Source of the DNA: Sycobia sp. Sy_11
Taxonomy: Eukaryota > Arthropoda > Insecta > Hymenoptera > Epichrysomallidae
Length of the DNA stretch: 64,000 nucleotides
Reading direction: 5' to 3'
NCBI GenBank assembly: GCA_018907035.1
Contig: JACCIC010000097.1
Coordinates: forward strand, 1,784,501-1,848,500
Part shown: piece by piece, positions 12,913 to 22,772 of the stretch
Layout of the letters: the number at the start of each line of letters is the position of its first letter
Position numbering within the stretch: the stretch's first letter is position 1
Notes under the pieces: generated by a model
What the model was told of the DNA's origin: nothing
Databases searched by the model: none
What the model saw: the letters and a program-made list of their open reading frames with translations, nothing else
Translations under genes and position numbers: made by a program

Positions 12913-13720
12913 CTAGCCATTTACCCATTTATATATACTAATTTTTTTGGGAGAAGTGATGATTAAGAATGATAGTTTTATGCTTATGTCTTCATTTTTT
13001 AAAGAGGACTCCCCTTCTCCTGAAATAGCGGCTCTGCTACAATTGACTGATTGAAGAAAACTAAAAATAGATTCGATTGGATGGATGAAGATTGAATTTT
13101 GGTTACAAGTCAATTCATTCCCTCCGTTCTCAGAAAAAGCCATTGACAATTGACTGCAGGAGAAGAAAAGTATTTATGTGTTTGAAAAGGGCGTAACAAT
13201 AAATATTCAGATGGTCCTAAACCAATACATACCTCCTTCCTTCGTAGGAACTTATGTATTATCTGACTAGAGTCAATCAAATATCAACCTTTTAGTACAT
13301 CCATATAAATCATCTCCTTTCACCTTGAACATCCAATAATAAACGTAAGTTCTTATTTTCTTCTCATTCTAACACGCTATTGAACATTTTCTATATGAAT
13401 GATATTCTTTTTTCACTTCTGCTTTCCCTTTTCCATATTTTCATTTCCTATAACAGAGAGACAATATCTTGGAGGATCACAGTTTCTATTCTAGAGTACA
13501 ATAAGTGCAGTTTCATCTTTCTTATTTCTTTCTTCTGTGATCAATACAAGTCTGTTGTATTGTATCAGTGTTTTATTTTTGTGTCTTACTTTTATGAGCC
13601 AGTAAAGAAGCGTTATTAACTGAAGCCTCTATATATTTTATTCGTTAACGTAAAGTAAGGTGGTTTTTCTTTCGTCTGTTGAATTTCAAGTGAAACAACT
13701 TGGTGATATTTACGTGTCAG
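12913..13720. other. Spacer, no gene supported
   Basis: A 78-codon minus frame (12913-13149) and a 79-codon plus frame (13380-13619) exist, but neither has a recognisable motif and their composition is ordinary for AT-rich DNA. Confidence 0.5.
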
Positions 13721-13724
13721 TGAC

Positions 13725-14823
13725 TTGAACATAATTGAACACGAAAATTATTTATCAATAACAGCAGAATATGATAAAGCTGAGGGAATTTGGAAAAAAA
13801 CCAAGGTCTCTCGAGCAGCAAATCAAAAATGTTTAACATGTCTGATTCATCTTTCATGTTTACAACCAGGATTTCTGTATTATCTTGATAGTGTAGCATC
13901 AGTTGGAGATAATCTAATATCTAACGAGTCAGGTAAAGTAGAATGGCGAGATATTCAATCTGCTTTTAAAAATCTGATACGAACAGGTGTTATTATTAAT
14001 TTAAAACATCTGGACATTCTAAGTTTTTTGGTCGATGCACAGAAGCTCTTTGAGGTTTAAGTTCAAATTTTCTTACAAGAACATACTGTAATAAAAGTAA
14101 ATTTAGATTTTATGTCAGAGTTTTCCATGCAAAAAAATGGAGAGGAAAAAATAGATATTAAATATTTCATAACTATGAGTGCTACAGTATGCATGTCTAC
14201 TGATGTAGAAACATGGTATGAGGAACATACTAAGGAGCCTCTTCTTATACATCTAGAAGAATTTCTGGAAAAAGATTTCGGATGGACATTGAAAACTATT
14301 ATCATTTTGTGCATAAACATGAAAAAATTTTCACCTCACAAGGGAAGATCGTATATTCCTCTCGTTAAGTTAATAGCATCAAAAAGAGCATGTATCAATA
14401 TTCATAACATTCAGAATTAATGCTTCAAATATGCTATTCCTTCAGTATTACATTCAAAAGAAAGATTTCTCAAAGATTTCATAATTATGATAAATTTGCA
14501 AACGAGTTGAACTTTCGTAATATAGAATTTCCTGTAAAACTGAAAGCTGTTTCTACAATTGAAAAATTGAATAATATTTTAGTAAATGTTTATAGGCTTA
14601 GGAAGTACGGATCGAAATATGAAGTGTCACATTGATATATTTCATTAAAAAAGAAAGAAAAACATGTAAATCTTTTCCTCATTCAAGATTTCTACATAAA
14701 CGACTATGAAGAAAACAATATTCTAGACGATAATGGAAGTGTGCCTAAATTCTATTATGTTTCGATTATAAGTATATCTAGACTTATAGGATCACAAGTG
14801 AGTAAGACTGATAAAAAATTATA
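13725..14823 (+). pseudogene. Polinton/Maverick-type DNA polymerase B N-terminal remnant
   Basis: A broken reading frame matches the region that precedes the exonuclease and polymerase domains in protein-primed PolB of Polinton-like elements. Landmarks in order are LSFLVDAQKLFEV, an in-frame TAA at 14058, GWTLKTIIILCINM, RSYIPLVKLIASKRACINI, a TAA at 14418, CFKYAIPS, a frameshift near 14485, LNFRNIEFPVKLK, a TGA near 14633, and ISRLIGSQVSK. The order (IPL.K...KA.IN / CFK.A / L.F..I.FPV / SRL..SQ) is what I expect of this family. No polymerase palm motif is present. The homology stops where the 14824 mariner begins and I could not find it resuming beyond. Relatives include bidnavirus polymerases, which derive from Polintons. 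Confidence 0.6.
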
Positions 14824-14853
14824 TTAGGAGTGTGAATAAGTCTTTCCCGTTTT
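14824..14853 (+). repeat. Mariner left terminal inverted repeat
   Basis: Begins TTAGGAGTGTGAATAAG and runs through CTTTCCCGTTTTTT. Its partner is at 16082-16111 in inverted orientation. The transposase N-terminal domain would bind here. Confidence 0.9.
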
Positions 14854-14995
14854 TTGTAAGAGATGGCGCCACCAATACTGTGCGAGTATTCAATGGTTAC
14901 ATATGTCATAATCAAAGCTTATTCATATGTCAACAATTCCATACTAATACATTAGTTAAAATTTTTTCGCATCATAAATTTTTGATATCGTGAAA

Positions 14996-16033
14996 ATGTC
15001 GAAATTTGAGCCGAGTCGACGTCATTTGCGGGAAGTTTCAATTTATTGGTTCAATTTGAAGAAATCTGCTGCCGAGACGCATCGATTGCTTCAGGAGGCT
15101 TATGGAGAAGGTTGTATCGATGATTCAAGTGTTCGCGGATGGTTTCGACGCTTCAAAAGCGGTGATTTCGACGTGGAAGACAAGGAGCGTTCCGGGCGGC
15201 CGCAAATCTTTGAAGATCGAGAATTGGCGACTTTGCTTGATGAAGATTCTTGTCAAACGCAAGAAGAACTTGCTGAAGCATTGGGAGTTAACCGAACAAC
15301 CATTTCCAAGCGTTTGAAAGCCATGGGAATGATCCAAAAGCAAGGAAATTGGGTGCCGTACGAACTGAAGCTGAGAGACGTCGAACGGCGTTTTTTCACT
15401 TGCGAACAGCTGCTTCAGCGACATAAAAGAAAGGGTTTTCTGCATCGTATCGTGACTGGCGATGAAAAGTGGATACGTTACGATAATTCGAAGCGAAGAA
15501 AATCATGGGGACTACCCGGCCATGCATCATCATCGACGGCCAAGCTAAATATTCATGGCGCCAAGCTCATGCTCTGTATATGGTGGGACCAGCTAGGTGT
15601 GGCTTACTATGAGCTTCTGAAACCGAATGAAAGGATCACAGGCGAGGTCTATCGACGACAATTGATGCGTTTGAGCCGCGCACTGCGAGAAAAACGGCCA
15701 CAATACTCCGACAGGCACGACAAAGTTATTTTGCAACATGACAATGCTCGCCCACATGTTGCACCGCCGGTGAAAACATACTTAGAAACGCTCAAATGGG
15801 AAGTCCTACCCCACCCGCCGTATAGTCCAGACGTTGCTCCGTCTGATTACCATCTCTTCAGATCAATGACGCATGGCCTGGCTGACCAGCACTTCCATTC
15901 CTACGAGGAAGCCAAAAAATGGGTGGATGACTGGATAGAGGCCAAACCGGTCGAATTTTTTCGCAACGGGATTCGTATGTTGCCAGAAAGATGGAAAAAA
16001 GTTGTAGCTAGCGATGGCCAATACTTTCAATAA
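14996..16033 (+). CDS. Mariner transposase, intact (345 aa)
   Basis: This is a DD34D transposase that excises and inserts the surrounding element at TA sites. The ATG at 14996 gives 345 residues, the usual mariner length; an in-frame GTG lies two codons upstream. The N-terminal half has two helix-turn-helix regions (SSVRGWFRRFKSGDFDVED, then LAEALGVNRTTISKRLKAMG) joined by GRPQIF. The linker WVPYEL precedes the catalytic domain. The three catalytic aspartates are in IVTGDEKWI, ILQHDNARPH and YSPDVAPSDYHLF, with 34-residue spacing between the last two. The C-terminus LPERWKKVVASDGQYF is typical. The pattern fits the mauritiana-like subfamily (inference). No stop or frameshift is seen. Confidence 0.95.
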   Translation: MSKFEPSRRHLREVSIYWFNLKKSAAETHRLLQEAYGEGCIDDSSVRGWFRRFKSGDFDVEDKERSGRPQIFEDRELATLLDEDSCQTQEELAEALGVNRTTISKRLKAMGMIQKQGNWVPYELKLRDVERRFFTCEQLLQRHKRKGFLHRIVTGDEKWIRYDNSKRRKSWGLPGHASSSTAKLNIHGAKLMLCIWWDQLGVAYYELLKPNERITGEVYRRQLMRLSRALREKRPQYSDRHDKVILQHDNARPHVAPPVKTYLETLKWEVLPHPPYSPDVAPSDYHLFRSMTHGLADQHFHSYEEAKKWVDDWIEAKPVEFFRNGIRMLPERWKKVVASDGQYFQ

Positions 16034-16081
16034 TTCATTTGTAACCATTTTTTCACAATAAAGGCTCAAAATTTGAAAAAA

Positions 16082-16111
16082 AAAACGGGAAAGACTTATT
16101 CACATACCTGA
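16082..16111 (-). repeat. Mariner right terminal inverted repeat
   Basis: Inverted partner of 14824-14853. It directly follows an A-rich tract after the transposase stop and is followed by the TA target duplication. Confidence 0.9.
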
Positions 16112-16113
16112 TA

Positions 16114-17588
16114 GTAAGTTCACGAAAAATTACTTCGTAATTTTTTATTATATAAGAAATAAGAATCATAGTTACTAATATTATAGTTTATAGGTCGTTG
16201 TTCGAGGCAGTACATTTTATTGAATAGATTTATTTAATAAGTTTTTTGTAAAAAAATATGTCTTAAAATAAGCTTTTCTTTTCTACTTCTACTTCCACTT
16301 TTTATTTCAATTTAGAATTAAAATAAAATAGGGCTTATTTCATTTTTGGGGGTCAGCCATATTTCATTTTCCTCTAATATCCGGGCTATAGCCGTTTTTT
16401 GATCTTTATCAGCATCGAAATATTTTTTAATTTTCCATTCATAATTAATAATTATTTTTTTATTATTAATGAAATGAAATTTTAGTTAACCATTATTTTT
16501 ATTGGATCTAATAGCTTCTGTGGATCATTTAGATTATCTCACGATTCACCGCCGCCTAACCTATATATGCATGCATGTGTGCGTGCATGCGTTTGTGTGC
16601 GTACGTGTATACGCATGTGTCTACTATGCATGTAAGTATGTATAAGCGCAATACCTGGTAGCGATGATGGGTTATGATACAGTTCTTGGACAATACACAT
16701 GTGATACAATGCAACAATTTGCATATCTATGATAGTTCTGTTATTATATCGTAAGTTCCATAAGAACATTCTAGCTATAAATTAGTAAAGTACAATCGAC
16801 CATTTATACTTATTACAGAGAAAAAACTAAACTCGTCTCAAACTTTAGAAATTTATCTACTATTTTGATTTTTCAAAAAAGATTTTTTTCTTAAGTTAAG
16901 TAAAAAAATAATAGCATGATGTGTTTTATAAATTTTCTTACGTATCTATGTGAATTTCTTACATGTAACTATAGACATTCGAGAGAAAGTTAAAATGTGA
17001 GAGTGATAGATACAAAGACAGAGGAAGAAAAAGAATATAAATTTTATTAGAATAATACAAATTAGTGCAGTGATATCTTAAGTTCACGTAAGTTAATTTA
17101 GAACTTACATGCTGCTAACCATTGTAACAATCTAGAAGAGGAAATTCGAATGTTGATATTGAAAATTTTAAACAAATAACATTACTATATCAATTTAATT
17201 TATTCATTTGTCAGTTAGTTATAATTCAACTTCAGTATAATATTTACTCATTATAAAAAAATAAGGGGGATTCGTCCTGTTCGTAATTTTTTTTCTTGTA
17301 TAAGAGATTTATAAAAAAAAAAAGAAATAAATGAAGATACGGACGACACACACAAAAACAATTCACAATAAGTAAAAGTTTGCGAGTTAGTATATGTACA
17401 CCTGAAAAAAAGGAAACAGAGCAGAGAGTCCCTGAAACTAATAAAAAGTTTTACAGTGTAATTTGAACTAATATGGTTTTATTTACAAATTTTTAGCTCA
17501 TTAAATTTTATCAGGACGCATTTAAATATAAAGAACAATATAGGAATATAGTAAAGTAGCTATAAAAACGTGACAAAAAAGCAAAGTA
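16114..17588. other. Spacer with an alternating purine/pyrimidine tract
   Basis: No gene seen. Around 16560-16640 there is a GC/TG/CA-rich alternating purine-pyrimidine stretch (TGCATGCATG, GTGCGTACGTG) of the kind that can adopt Z-DNA. The rest is AT-rich. Confidence 0.6.
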
Positions 17589-18882
17589 CGAGGGTGGTCC
17601 AAGAAGTACCTGGCCTGACCTAGAGGTGGCGGTAGTTGCTCAACAAATAGCACTGTATTAGAAAGTACACATTCTATAAAACATGTGTCTCAAGTTTGAA
17701 GATGCCATGATGTTTAGTATTTGTTGGACAGCTATCAATTAGTGAACGTTTTCAGTGAATTTGTAAACATGGAAAAAATTGGTCACCGTTATGTGATACA
17801 ATACTTTTATTTGAAAGGTCTCAGACCAACCAATCTAAAAGCTGAACTAGACTCTACTCTGGATGAGATTGCTCCTTCGTTTGCAACAGTAAAATATTGG
17901 GTAACAGAGATTAAACGAGGCCGACGAGCTGCCAAGACGAGCATCACAGTGGTCGACCAAACGAGGTGACGACTCCAGAAATATTGAAAAAAATCCGCAA
18001 AGGGGTACTGAATGATCGTCGACAGAAAGTGCGCGAGGTAGCAGACATGGTAGGTATTTCAAAAAGTGCGGTACATCACATATTAACTGAAAATTTGGAG
18101 ATGGCATAGCTGTACGCAAGATGAGTGTCGCATTTGGTCACAATGGAACAAAAACAGCGTCGTGAAGATGTTTCAGTTGAGTGTTTGGTATTGTTTTGCA
18201 AAAATAAATCCGAATTTTTGCGTCATTTTATAACTATGGATGAAACATGGGTGCACCACGTCACTTCCGAAACAAAAAAACAATCAAAACAATGGAATCA
18301 AAAAGGAGAACCGGTGCCATAGAAGGCAAAGACCTTTCCATCTACAGACAAGGTTCTGACGTCGGTTTTTTGGGATGCGTGTGGGATAATTTTCATTGAC
18401 TATCTTGAAAAAAGAAAAACTATTAACGGTGAATATTGTGCGAACTTATTGTAACGTTTGAGCGAAAGAATCAAATGAAAACGGCCGCTTTGGCTAAGAA
18501 GAAAAGTGTTGTTCCATCAAGACAATGCACAAGCTCACACATCCGTTATTGTAATCGTCAAAATTAATGAATTAAAGTTTGAATTGCTGCCTCATGCGCT
18601 CTATTCGCCAGATTGCGCTCCCTCGGATTATTTTCTGTTCCCAAACTTGAAAGAATGGCTCGGTGGTCAAAGATTTTGCAACAATGAAGAAGTGATGTCG
18701 CTAGTTAATGGCTATTATGAGGAGCTTGACAATTCTTATTATAAAAAGAGTATCGAACTTATTCAACATCGCTGAGAAAAGTGTATAGAGCTGAAAGGAG
18801 ATTATGTTGAAAAATAAATATATATTTTCCCAAAATTTTTGAATTTTATTTTTTGGGCCAGGTACTTGTGGGCCCTCCCTCG
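17589..18882 (+). mobile_element. Full-length dead mariner element (1294 bp)
   Basis: TA dinucleotides flank both ends (17587-17588, 18883-18884). The left tip CGAGGGTGGTCCAAGAAGTA and the right tip, reversed, CGAGGGAGGGCCCACAAGTA both continue CCTGGCC, so about 27 bp of imperfect terminal inverted repeat remain. The internal transposase is broken. The 'CGAGGGTGG' tip is shared with the elements at 60.0 and 63.1 kb, indicating the same mariner lineage. Confidence 0.9.
17769..18817 (+). pseudogene. Mariner transposase pseudogene (mellifera-like)
   Basis: Starting at ATG 17769 the N-terminus reads HRYVIQYFYLKGLRPTNLK and VKYWVTEIKRGR, a mariner helix-turn-helix domain. A frameshift near 17938 moves the frame to HSGRPNEVTTPEILKKIRK, followed by VREVADMVGISKSAVHHIL. 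In-frame TAG or TAA codons lie near 18106, 18320 and 18451. All three catalytic aspartates survive (TMDETWVHH, FHQDNAQAH, YSPDCAPSDYFLF), so inactivation came from frame damage rather than active-site loss. The C-terminus ends LKGDYVEK. Confidence 0.88.
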
Positions 18883-18992
18883 TAATGTAGCCTTCGATTA
18901 TTTAGAATTCAGGGGGAAGTAACTGTTAGGGCATTGAAACGAAGTAAACTTACTGATATTATTTTATCTCTTTGTAGGCGCTACAAAAATTG

Positions 18993-19006
18993 ATGCTATA
19001 AAAAAA
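18993..19006 (+). repeat. Left target-site duplication of the Penelope-like element
   Basis: ATGCTATAAAAAAA, repeated exactly at 22759-22772 on the far side of the element. Confidence 0.8.
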
Positions 19007-19480
19007 CAATTGAATTGTACTTCTGTCGACTGCCCATATACAAATTAATAAATATTTTTTTATTGGTCTTACAGTCCAATCAATTCCATCCAAAAATAAA
19101 ATAAAATAAAAATAAAAATAAAATAAAAATAAAAAATAAAAATAATAATAAAAAATAAGAAATAAAAATAAAAAATAATAAAAATAAAATAAAAATAAAA
19201 ATTAAAAATAAAAATTAAAAATAAAAATTAAATTAAAAATTAAATTAAAATTATAATGACAGTCAGACTGTCCTTGTTTACATTCACCCCCGTAGACTAA
19301 TCTGAAAATAAAATATTAGCTGAAAAAATTCTTTGTTAGTAAATTGCAGTCTGACTGTCCCCAACACCCTTACCTAATTGAAGACTTGTCCAACGTTTCG
19401 AGCTCGCTACGGCTTCTCATCAGGGACTAATCTAAACCTTATATTCTAATCTATATATACCCATCCCCACCACCAAATTT
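19007..19480 (-). repeat. PLE left pseudo-LTR, inverted copy
   Basis: Reverse-complement of the right pseudo-LTR (22321-22758), with about 40 extra outer bases containing CAATTGAATTGTACTTCTG. It includes the (AAAAT)n-like tract, the motif ACAGTCAGACTGTCC, and an antisense-oriented hammerhead ribozyme core. Together with 19501-19768 it forms an inverted repeat with arms of about 270 bp around a spacer of about 220 bp. Confidence 0.9.
19383..19432 (-). ncRNA. Hammerhead ribozyme motif in the inverted PLE pseudo-LTR
   Basis: On the minus strand, stem I is GTCC (19424-19427) pairing with GGAC (19388-19391), extendable by GATT/AAGTC pairing across an A-A mismatch. The core CTGATGA follows, then a stem II of four pairs with one bulged purine (GAAGC against GCTC), then GAAA. 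A minimal stem III (ACGT, two pairs without a loop) precedes the cleavage position U just before GGAC. All invariant core bases are present. Type I hammerheads with a minimal stem III, thought to cleave as dimers, are established in Penelope-like elements. Confidence 0.8.
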
Positions 19481-19500
19481 CGTAAATTAAATATAAATGC

Positions 19501-19768
19501 AAACAAGGACAGTCTGACTGTCATTATAATTTTAATTTAATTTTTAATTTAATTTTTATTTTTAATTTTTATTTTTATTTTATTTTTATTATTTTTTATT
19601 TTTATTTCTTATTTTTTATTTTTTATTACTATTTTTATTTTTTATTTTTATTTTATTTTCATTTTTATTTTATTTTATTTTTGGATGGAATTGATTGGAC
19701 TGTAAGACCAATAAAAAAATATTTATTAATTTGTATATGGGCAGTCGACAGAAGTACAATTCAATTGT
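19501..19768 (+). repeat. PLE left pseudo-LTR, partial direct copy
   Basis: Matches the last ~235 bp of the right pseudo-LTR (from AAACAAGGACAGTCTGACTG onward) plus the extra outer segment ending GTACAATTCAATTG. It lacks the hammerhead portion. It is the inner arm of the inverted repeat with 19007-19279. Confidence 0.88.
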
Positions 19769-19812
19769 TTTAAAATAGAAGGTCTATTTAACTTAAATTA
19801 AGGGGGTATGTC

Positions 19813-22272
19813 ATGATTTATTTTAGAGAAATTTATTGTAAATATGGTAGTACTATTAAAGATTATTGTTCAAAATGGATTAAAATGAATTTAAAAGTTG
19901 TAATTCTTAAAGAAAAACTTACATTCCTTATTAGATGCAAGAAATCAAATATATTTCCGGTACACATTAATAATAGATTTCATGATGAATATTTTTTGCA
20001 GGTTTATAGTAATAATATTTGTTATGATCTAAAGAAGAATATTTTCTTTTTCAAAAATAAATTACTTAATTTAGAAATTAGAGATTTACATATTCAGATT
20101 CATTCCTTAAATAGATATTTATTAAAGATTAAACATTATTTATATCAAAATATAGAAAGAAATGAATTACATGAATTTTTTCTTGGTCAAAGCAAACATT
20201 TTATTAAGACAAAATATATTAATAGACAAACATTAAAAAGGAAATTTGAATGTTTAAGAAATAAAAAACAATTTCAAAGCTATCAATTTAACAATGCAAA
20301 CAATAAAAATTGGTTTAAGAATCTAACTGACAAGGAGATACGAAATGTACCAAATGAAGTAATAAACATCATGTCTAAAGGTGCCAAACATGGAATATTA
20401 TATTGTAAAAATAATCTCCCGATCAAAGAAATCATCGCGGAGGTTGAAAGTAATCTTTTTGGTTTAAATGATGAAGTAAAAAAGGAATGTAGGGCATCTT
20501 TGGTTAATGTCATTAGTAATTTTAAAAGAGAAAATAAATTTGATAATTTTTTAAATAGTAATTTTATACATGATTTAATTACCGCGAAGAATTTTTTGAA
20601 AAATAACCCTAATATAATCTTCCAAAAGGCCGACAAAGGTAATGTAACTGTAGCTTCCAATAAAATTGATTATATAAATTGTATAAATAATATATTAAAT
20701 GATGATAGTACTTATTTGAAGATTGGTAATCCACATATCATTAAGCTACAAAATAATTTGAAAGAGTTATTAGATAATTGGAAAAGAAATGAATATATAA
20801 ATGATACTACATATAAGTATTTAAAATGTGAAAATGGAACTGTGGCACAATGTTATGGGCTTCCCAAGATTCATAAAGAAAATCTGACATTTAGAATAAT
20901 AATATCTTCCATAGGTTTCCCAACATATAATATTGCTAGATTTTTGTCTAATATATTGGTTAAGATAGTTGGAAGAACTAGTTCTTACATTAAGGATAGT
21001 TGGTGTTTTTACAATGAAATGAAAGATATTGTTATTCCGAAAAACTACAAGATGATTTCATTGGATGTAGTATCTTTGTTTACAAATGTACCTTTAGAGT
21101 TGTTAAATGATATTATACAGGAAAAGTGGAATGAAATTAATTTGCATACAAAATTGACAATGAATGAATTTATTAAAGCAATTAATTTGGTTTCTAATAA
21201 CACAATTTTTTCATTTGATAATAAATTTTATGAACAAAAATACGGATGTCCAATAGGGTCGCCTTTGTCACCGGTTATAGCTAATTTAGTTATGGAAAAG
21301 TTGGAAAGTATAGCCTTGTCAAAATTGCTTTTTGAACCAATGATATTTAAGAGATATGTTGATGATATCTTTACAATTGTTCCGGAAGTTTTTGTGGATG
21401 AAATGGTGGATGTTTTCAATTCTGTACATGACAGAATTAAATTTACAAGGGAGTTTGAAGTTAATAGTCAGTTAAGTTTTCTGGACATTAATGTAATTAG
21501 ATGTAGTAAGAATAAGGTAAAACTTAATTGGTACAGAAAGCCTACTTGGTCAGGTAGGTTTTTGGATTTTAATTCACACCACCAATTCGGAAACAAAATT
21601 GGAGCATTGAAAGGTGTCATTGACAGAGCAATTAAATTGTCACATAAAGATTTTAGACAAAATAATTTACAGATAGTAAGAGAGACTTTCATTAATAATG
21701 GCTATCCAATTTAATTTATTAATAGATTAATTGCTGAGAGATTGTTTGACATTTATAATACCGAAAATAGACATAGTGCAGGAATTGATGTTAACGGAGG
21801 CAAAATTATTGTCTTACCATATGTTCGAGGATTATCTGAAAGAATAAAAAAAAATTTTCGGAAATATGACATTCAAATTTTCTTTAAAAATAGCAATAAT
21901 TTGAGTAGATTGTTTAATAATTGCAAAGATAAGGATGATTTATGCTTAAAATCAGGAGTTGTTTACAAGATTAATTGCATGGATTGTGATAAATACTATA
22001 TTGGACAAACAGGTAGATATTTAAAAAAGAGAATTTATGAGCATAAATATAGTTTACGTAACTCACATATTACTTCTGGTTTAAAAGAGGATTGTTTAAA
22101 GTTTTTACATTCTTTTGATTTTGTGAATGTGGATATTTTGGAACATGGTATTAATAATAAGTATAAACGGGAGAGTCTTGAAAGTATTCACATTTCCAGG
22201 AATCGAAATAATGTGAATTTAATGTTAGAGTCTGGTAGATTGGACAGTGTTTATCATTCCTTATTAAATTGA
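19813..22272 (+). pseudogene. PLE polyprotein: reverse transcriptase + GIY-YIG endonuclease, one in-frame stop
   Basis: From ATG 19813 an 819-codon frame is interrupted only by TAA at 21712-21714; the downstream part is in the same frame. N-terminal Lys/Asn-rich sequence leads to the RT core: FQKADKGNVTV, VAQCYGLPKIHK, motif A MISLDVVSLFTNVPL, motif B GCPIGSPLSPVIANLV, catalytic motif C FKRYVDDIFTIV, and LSFLDINV. After the stop the linker continues (FINRLIAERL). The endonuclease domain follows, with VVYKINCMDCDKYYIGQTGR and LKKRIYEHK: the GIY-YIG pair, a Cys pair in between, and the conserved Arg. Total length fits the family's roughly 800 residues. As it stands, RT would be made without its endonuclease. 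A sequencing error at the stop is possible. Confidence 0.9.
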
Positions 22273-22320
22273 TTGGTTTTGGACAATTTGTGTAGAGGGG
22301 GAAATTATATTTAATTTACT

Positions 22321-22758
22321 AAATTTGGTGGTGGGGATGGGTATATATAGATTAGAATATAAGGTTTAGATTAGTCCCTGGTGAGGAGCCGTAGCGAGCT
22401 CGAAACGTTGGACAAGTCTTCAATTAGGTAAGGGTGTTGGGGACAGTCAGACTGCACTTTACTAACAAAGAATTTTTTCAGCTAATATTTTATTTTAAGA
22501 TTAGTCTACGGGGGTGGATGTAAACAAGGACAGTCTGACTGTCATTATAATTTTAATTTAATTTTTAATTTAATTTTTATTTTTAATTTTTATTTTTATT
22601 TTATTTTTATTATTTTTTATTTTTATTTCTTATTTTTTATTTTTTATTACTATTTTTAATTTTTATTTTTATTTTATTTTTATTTTTATTTTATGATATT
22701 TTATTTTTGGATGGAATTGATTGGACTGTAAGACCAATAAAAAAATATTTATTCATTT
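22321..22758 (+). repeat. PLE right pseudo-LTR
   Basis: Direct-orientation repeat beginning AAATTTGGTGGTGGGGATGG and ending in CCAATAAAAAAATATTTATT, immediately before the target duplication. It contains a hammerhead motif, GGACAGTCAGACTG, its variant GGACAGTCTGACTGTC, and a long TTTTTATTTTA tract. The AATAAA near its end could serve as a polyadenylation signal. Confidence 0.9.
22369..22418 (+). ncRNA. Hammerhead ribozyme motif in the sense PLE pseudo-LTR, core mutated
   Basis: Same architecture as the inverted copy: GATTA-GTCC stem I strand, GAGC/GCTC stem II, CGAAAC, GTT, GGAC-AAGTC. The core heptamer reads CTGGTGA instead of CTGATGA, an A-to-G change at invariant core position A6, which should impair self-cleavage. 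Position and orientation (sense, inside the pLTR) are those reported for the family. Confidence 0.72.
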
Positions 22759-22772
22759 ATGCTATAAAAAAA
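22759..22772 (+). repeat. Right target-site duplication of the Penelope-like element
   Basis: ATGCTATAAAAAAA, identical to 18993-19006. Confidence 0.8.

Larger units (their letters stand above)
14824..16111 (+). mobile_element. Complete mariner element (1288 bp)
   Basis: The element is bounded by a TA on each side (14822-14823 and 16112-16113) and by about 30 bp terminal inverted repeats. The left repeat starts TTAGGAGTGTGAATAAGTC and the right one, reversed, starts TCAGGTATGTGAATAAGTC; both continue CTTTCCCGTTTTTT. The tips fit the YYAGRT-like start known for mariners. One intact transposase frame fills the middle. Only two positions near the tips, plus the second base, differ between the repeats. 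The reading frame and paired ends suggest a fairly recent insertion; activity cannot be judged from sequence alone. Confidence 0.93.
19007..22758 (+). mobile_element. Complete Penelope-like retroelement (PLE, 3752 bp)
   Basis: A 14 bp exact direct repeat flanks this unit. Its left end is an inverted pseudo-LTR (19007-19480) followed by a partial direct copy (19501-19768). A coding region then specifies reverse transcriptase and a GIY-YIG endonuclease, and a direct pseudo-LTR closes the right end (22321-22758). This inverted-plus-direct arrangement is known for Penelope-like elements. They prime reverse transcription at a nick made by their own endonuclease, in the nucleus. The left repeats, right repeat and target duplications have diverged little, so the insertion appears young. 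Confidence 0.92.

Noticed and set aside
19060..19250. (AAAAT)n-like tract as an independent microsatellite
   Set aside because: It recurs, inverted and direct, at 19540-19680 and 22555-22695 as part of the Penelope-like pseudo-LTRs.
21712..21714. Programmed readthrough of the Penelope-like element stop
   Set aside because: There is no known precedent in the family and a single copy cannot support it; kept only as an item to check.
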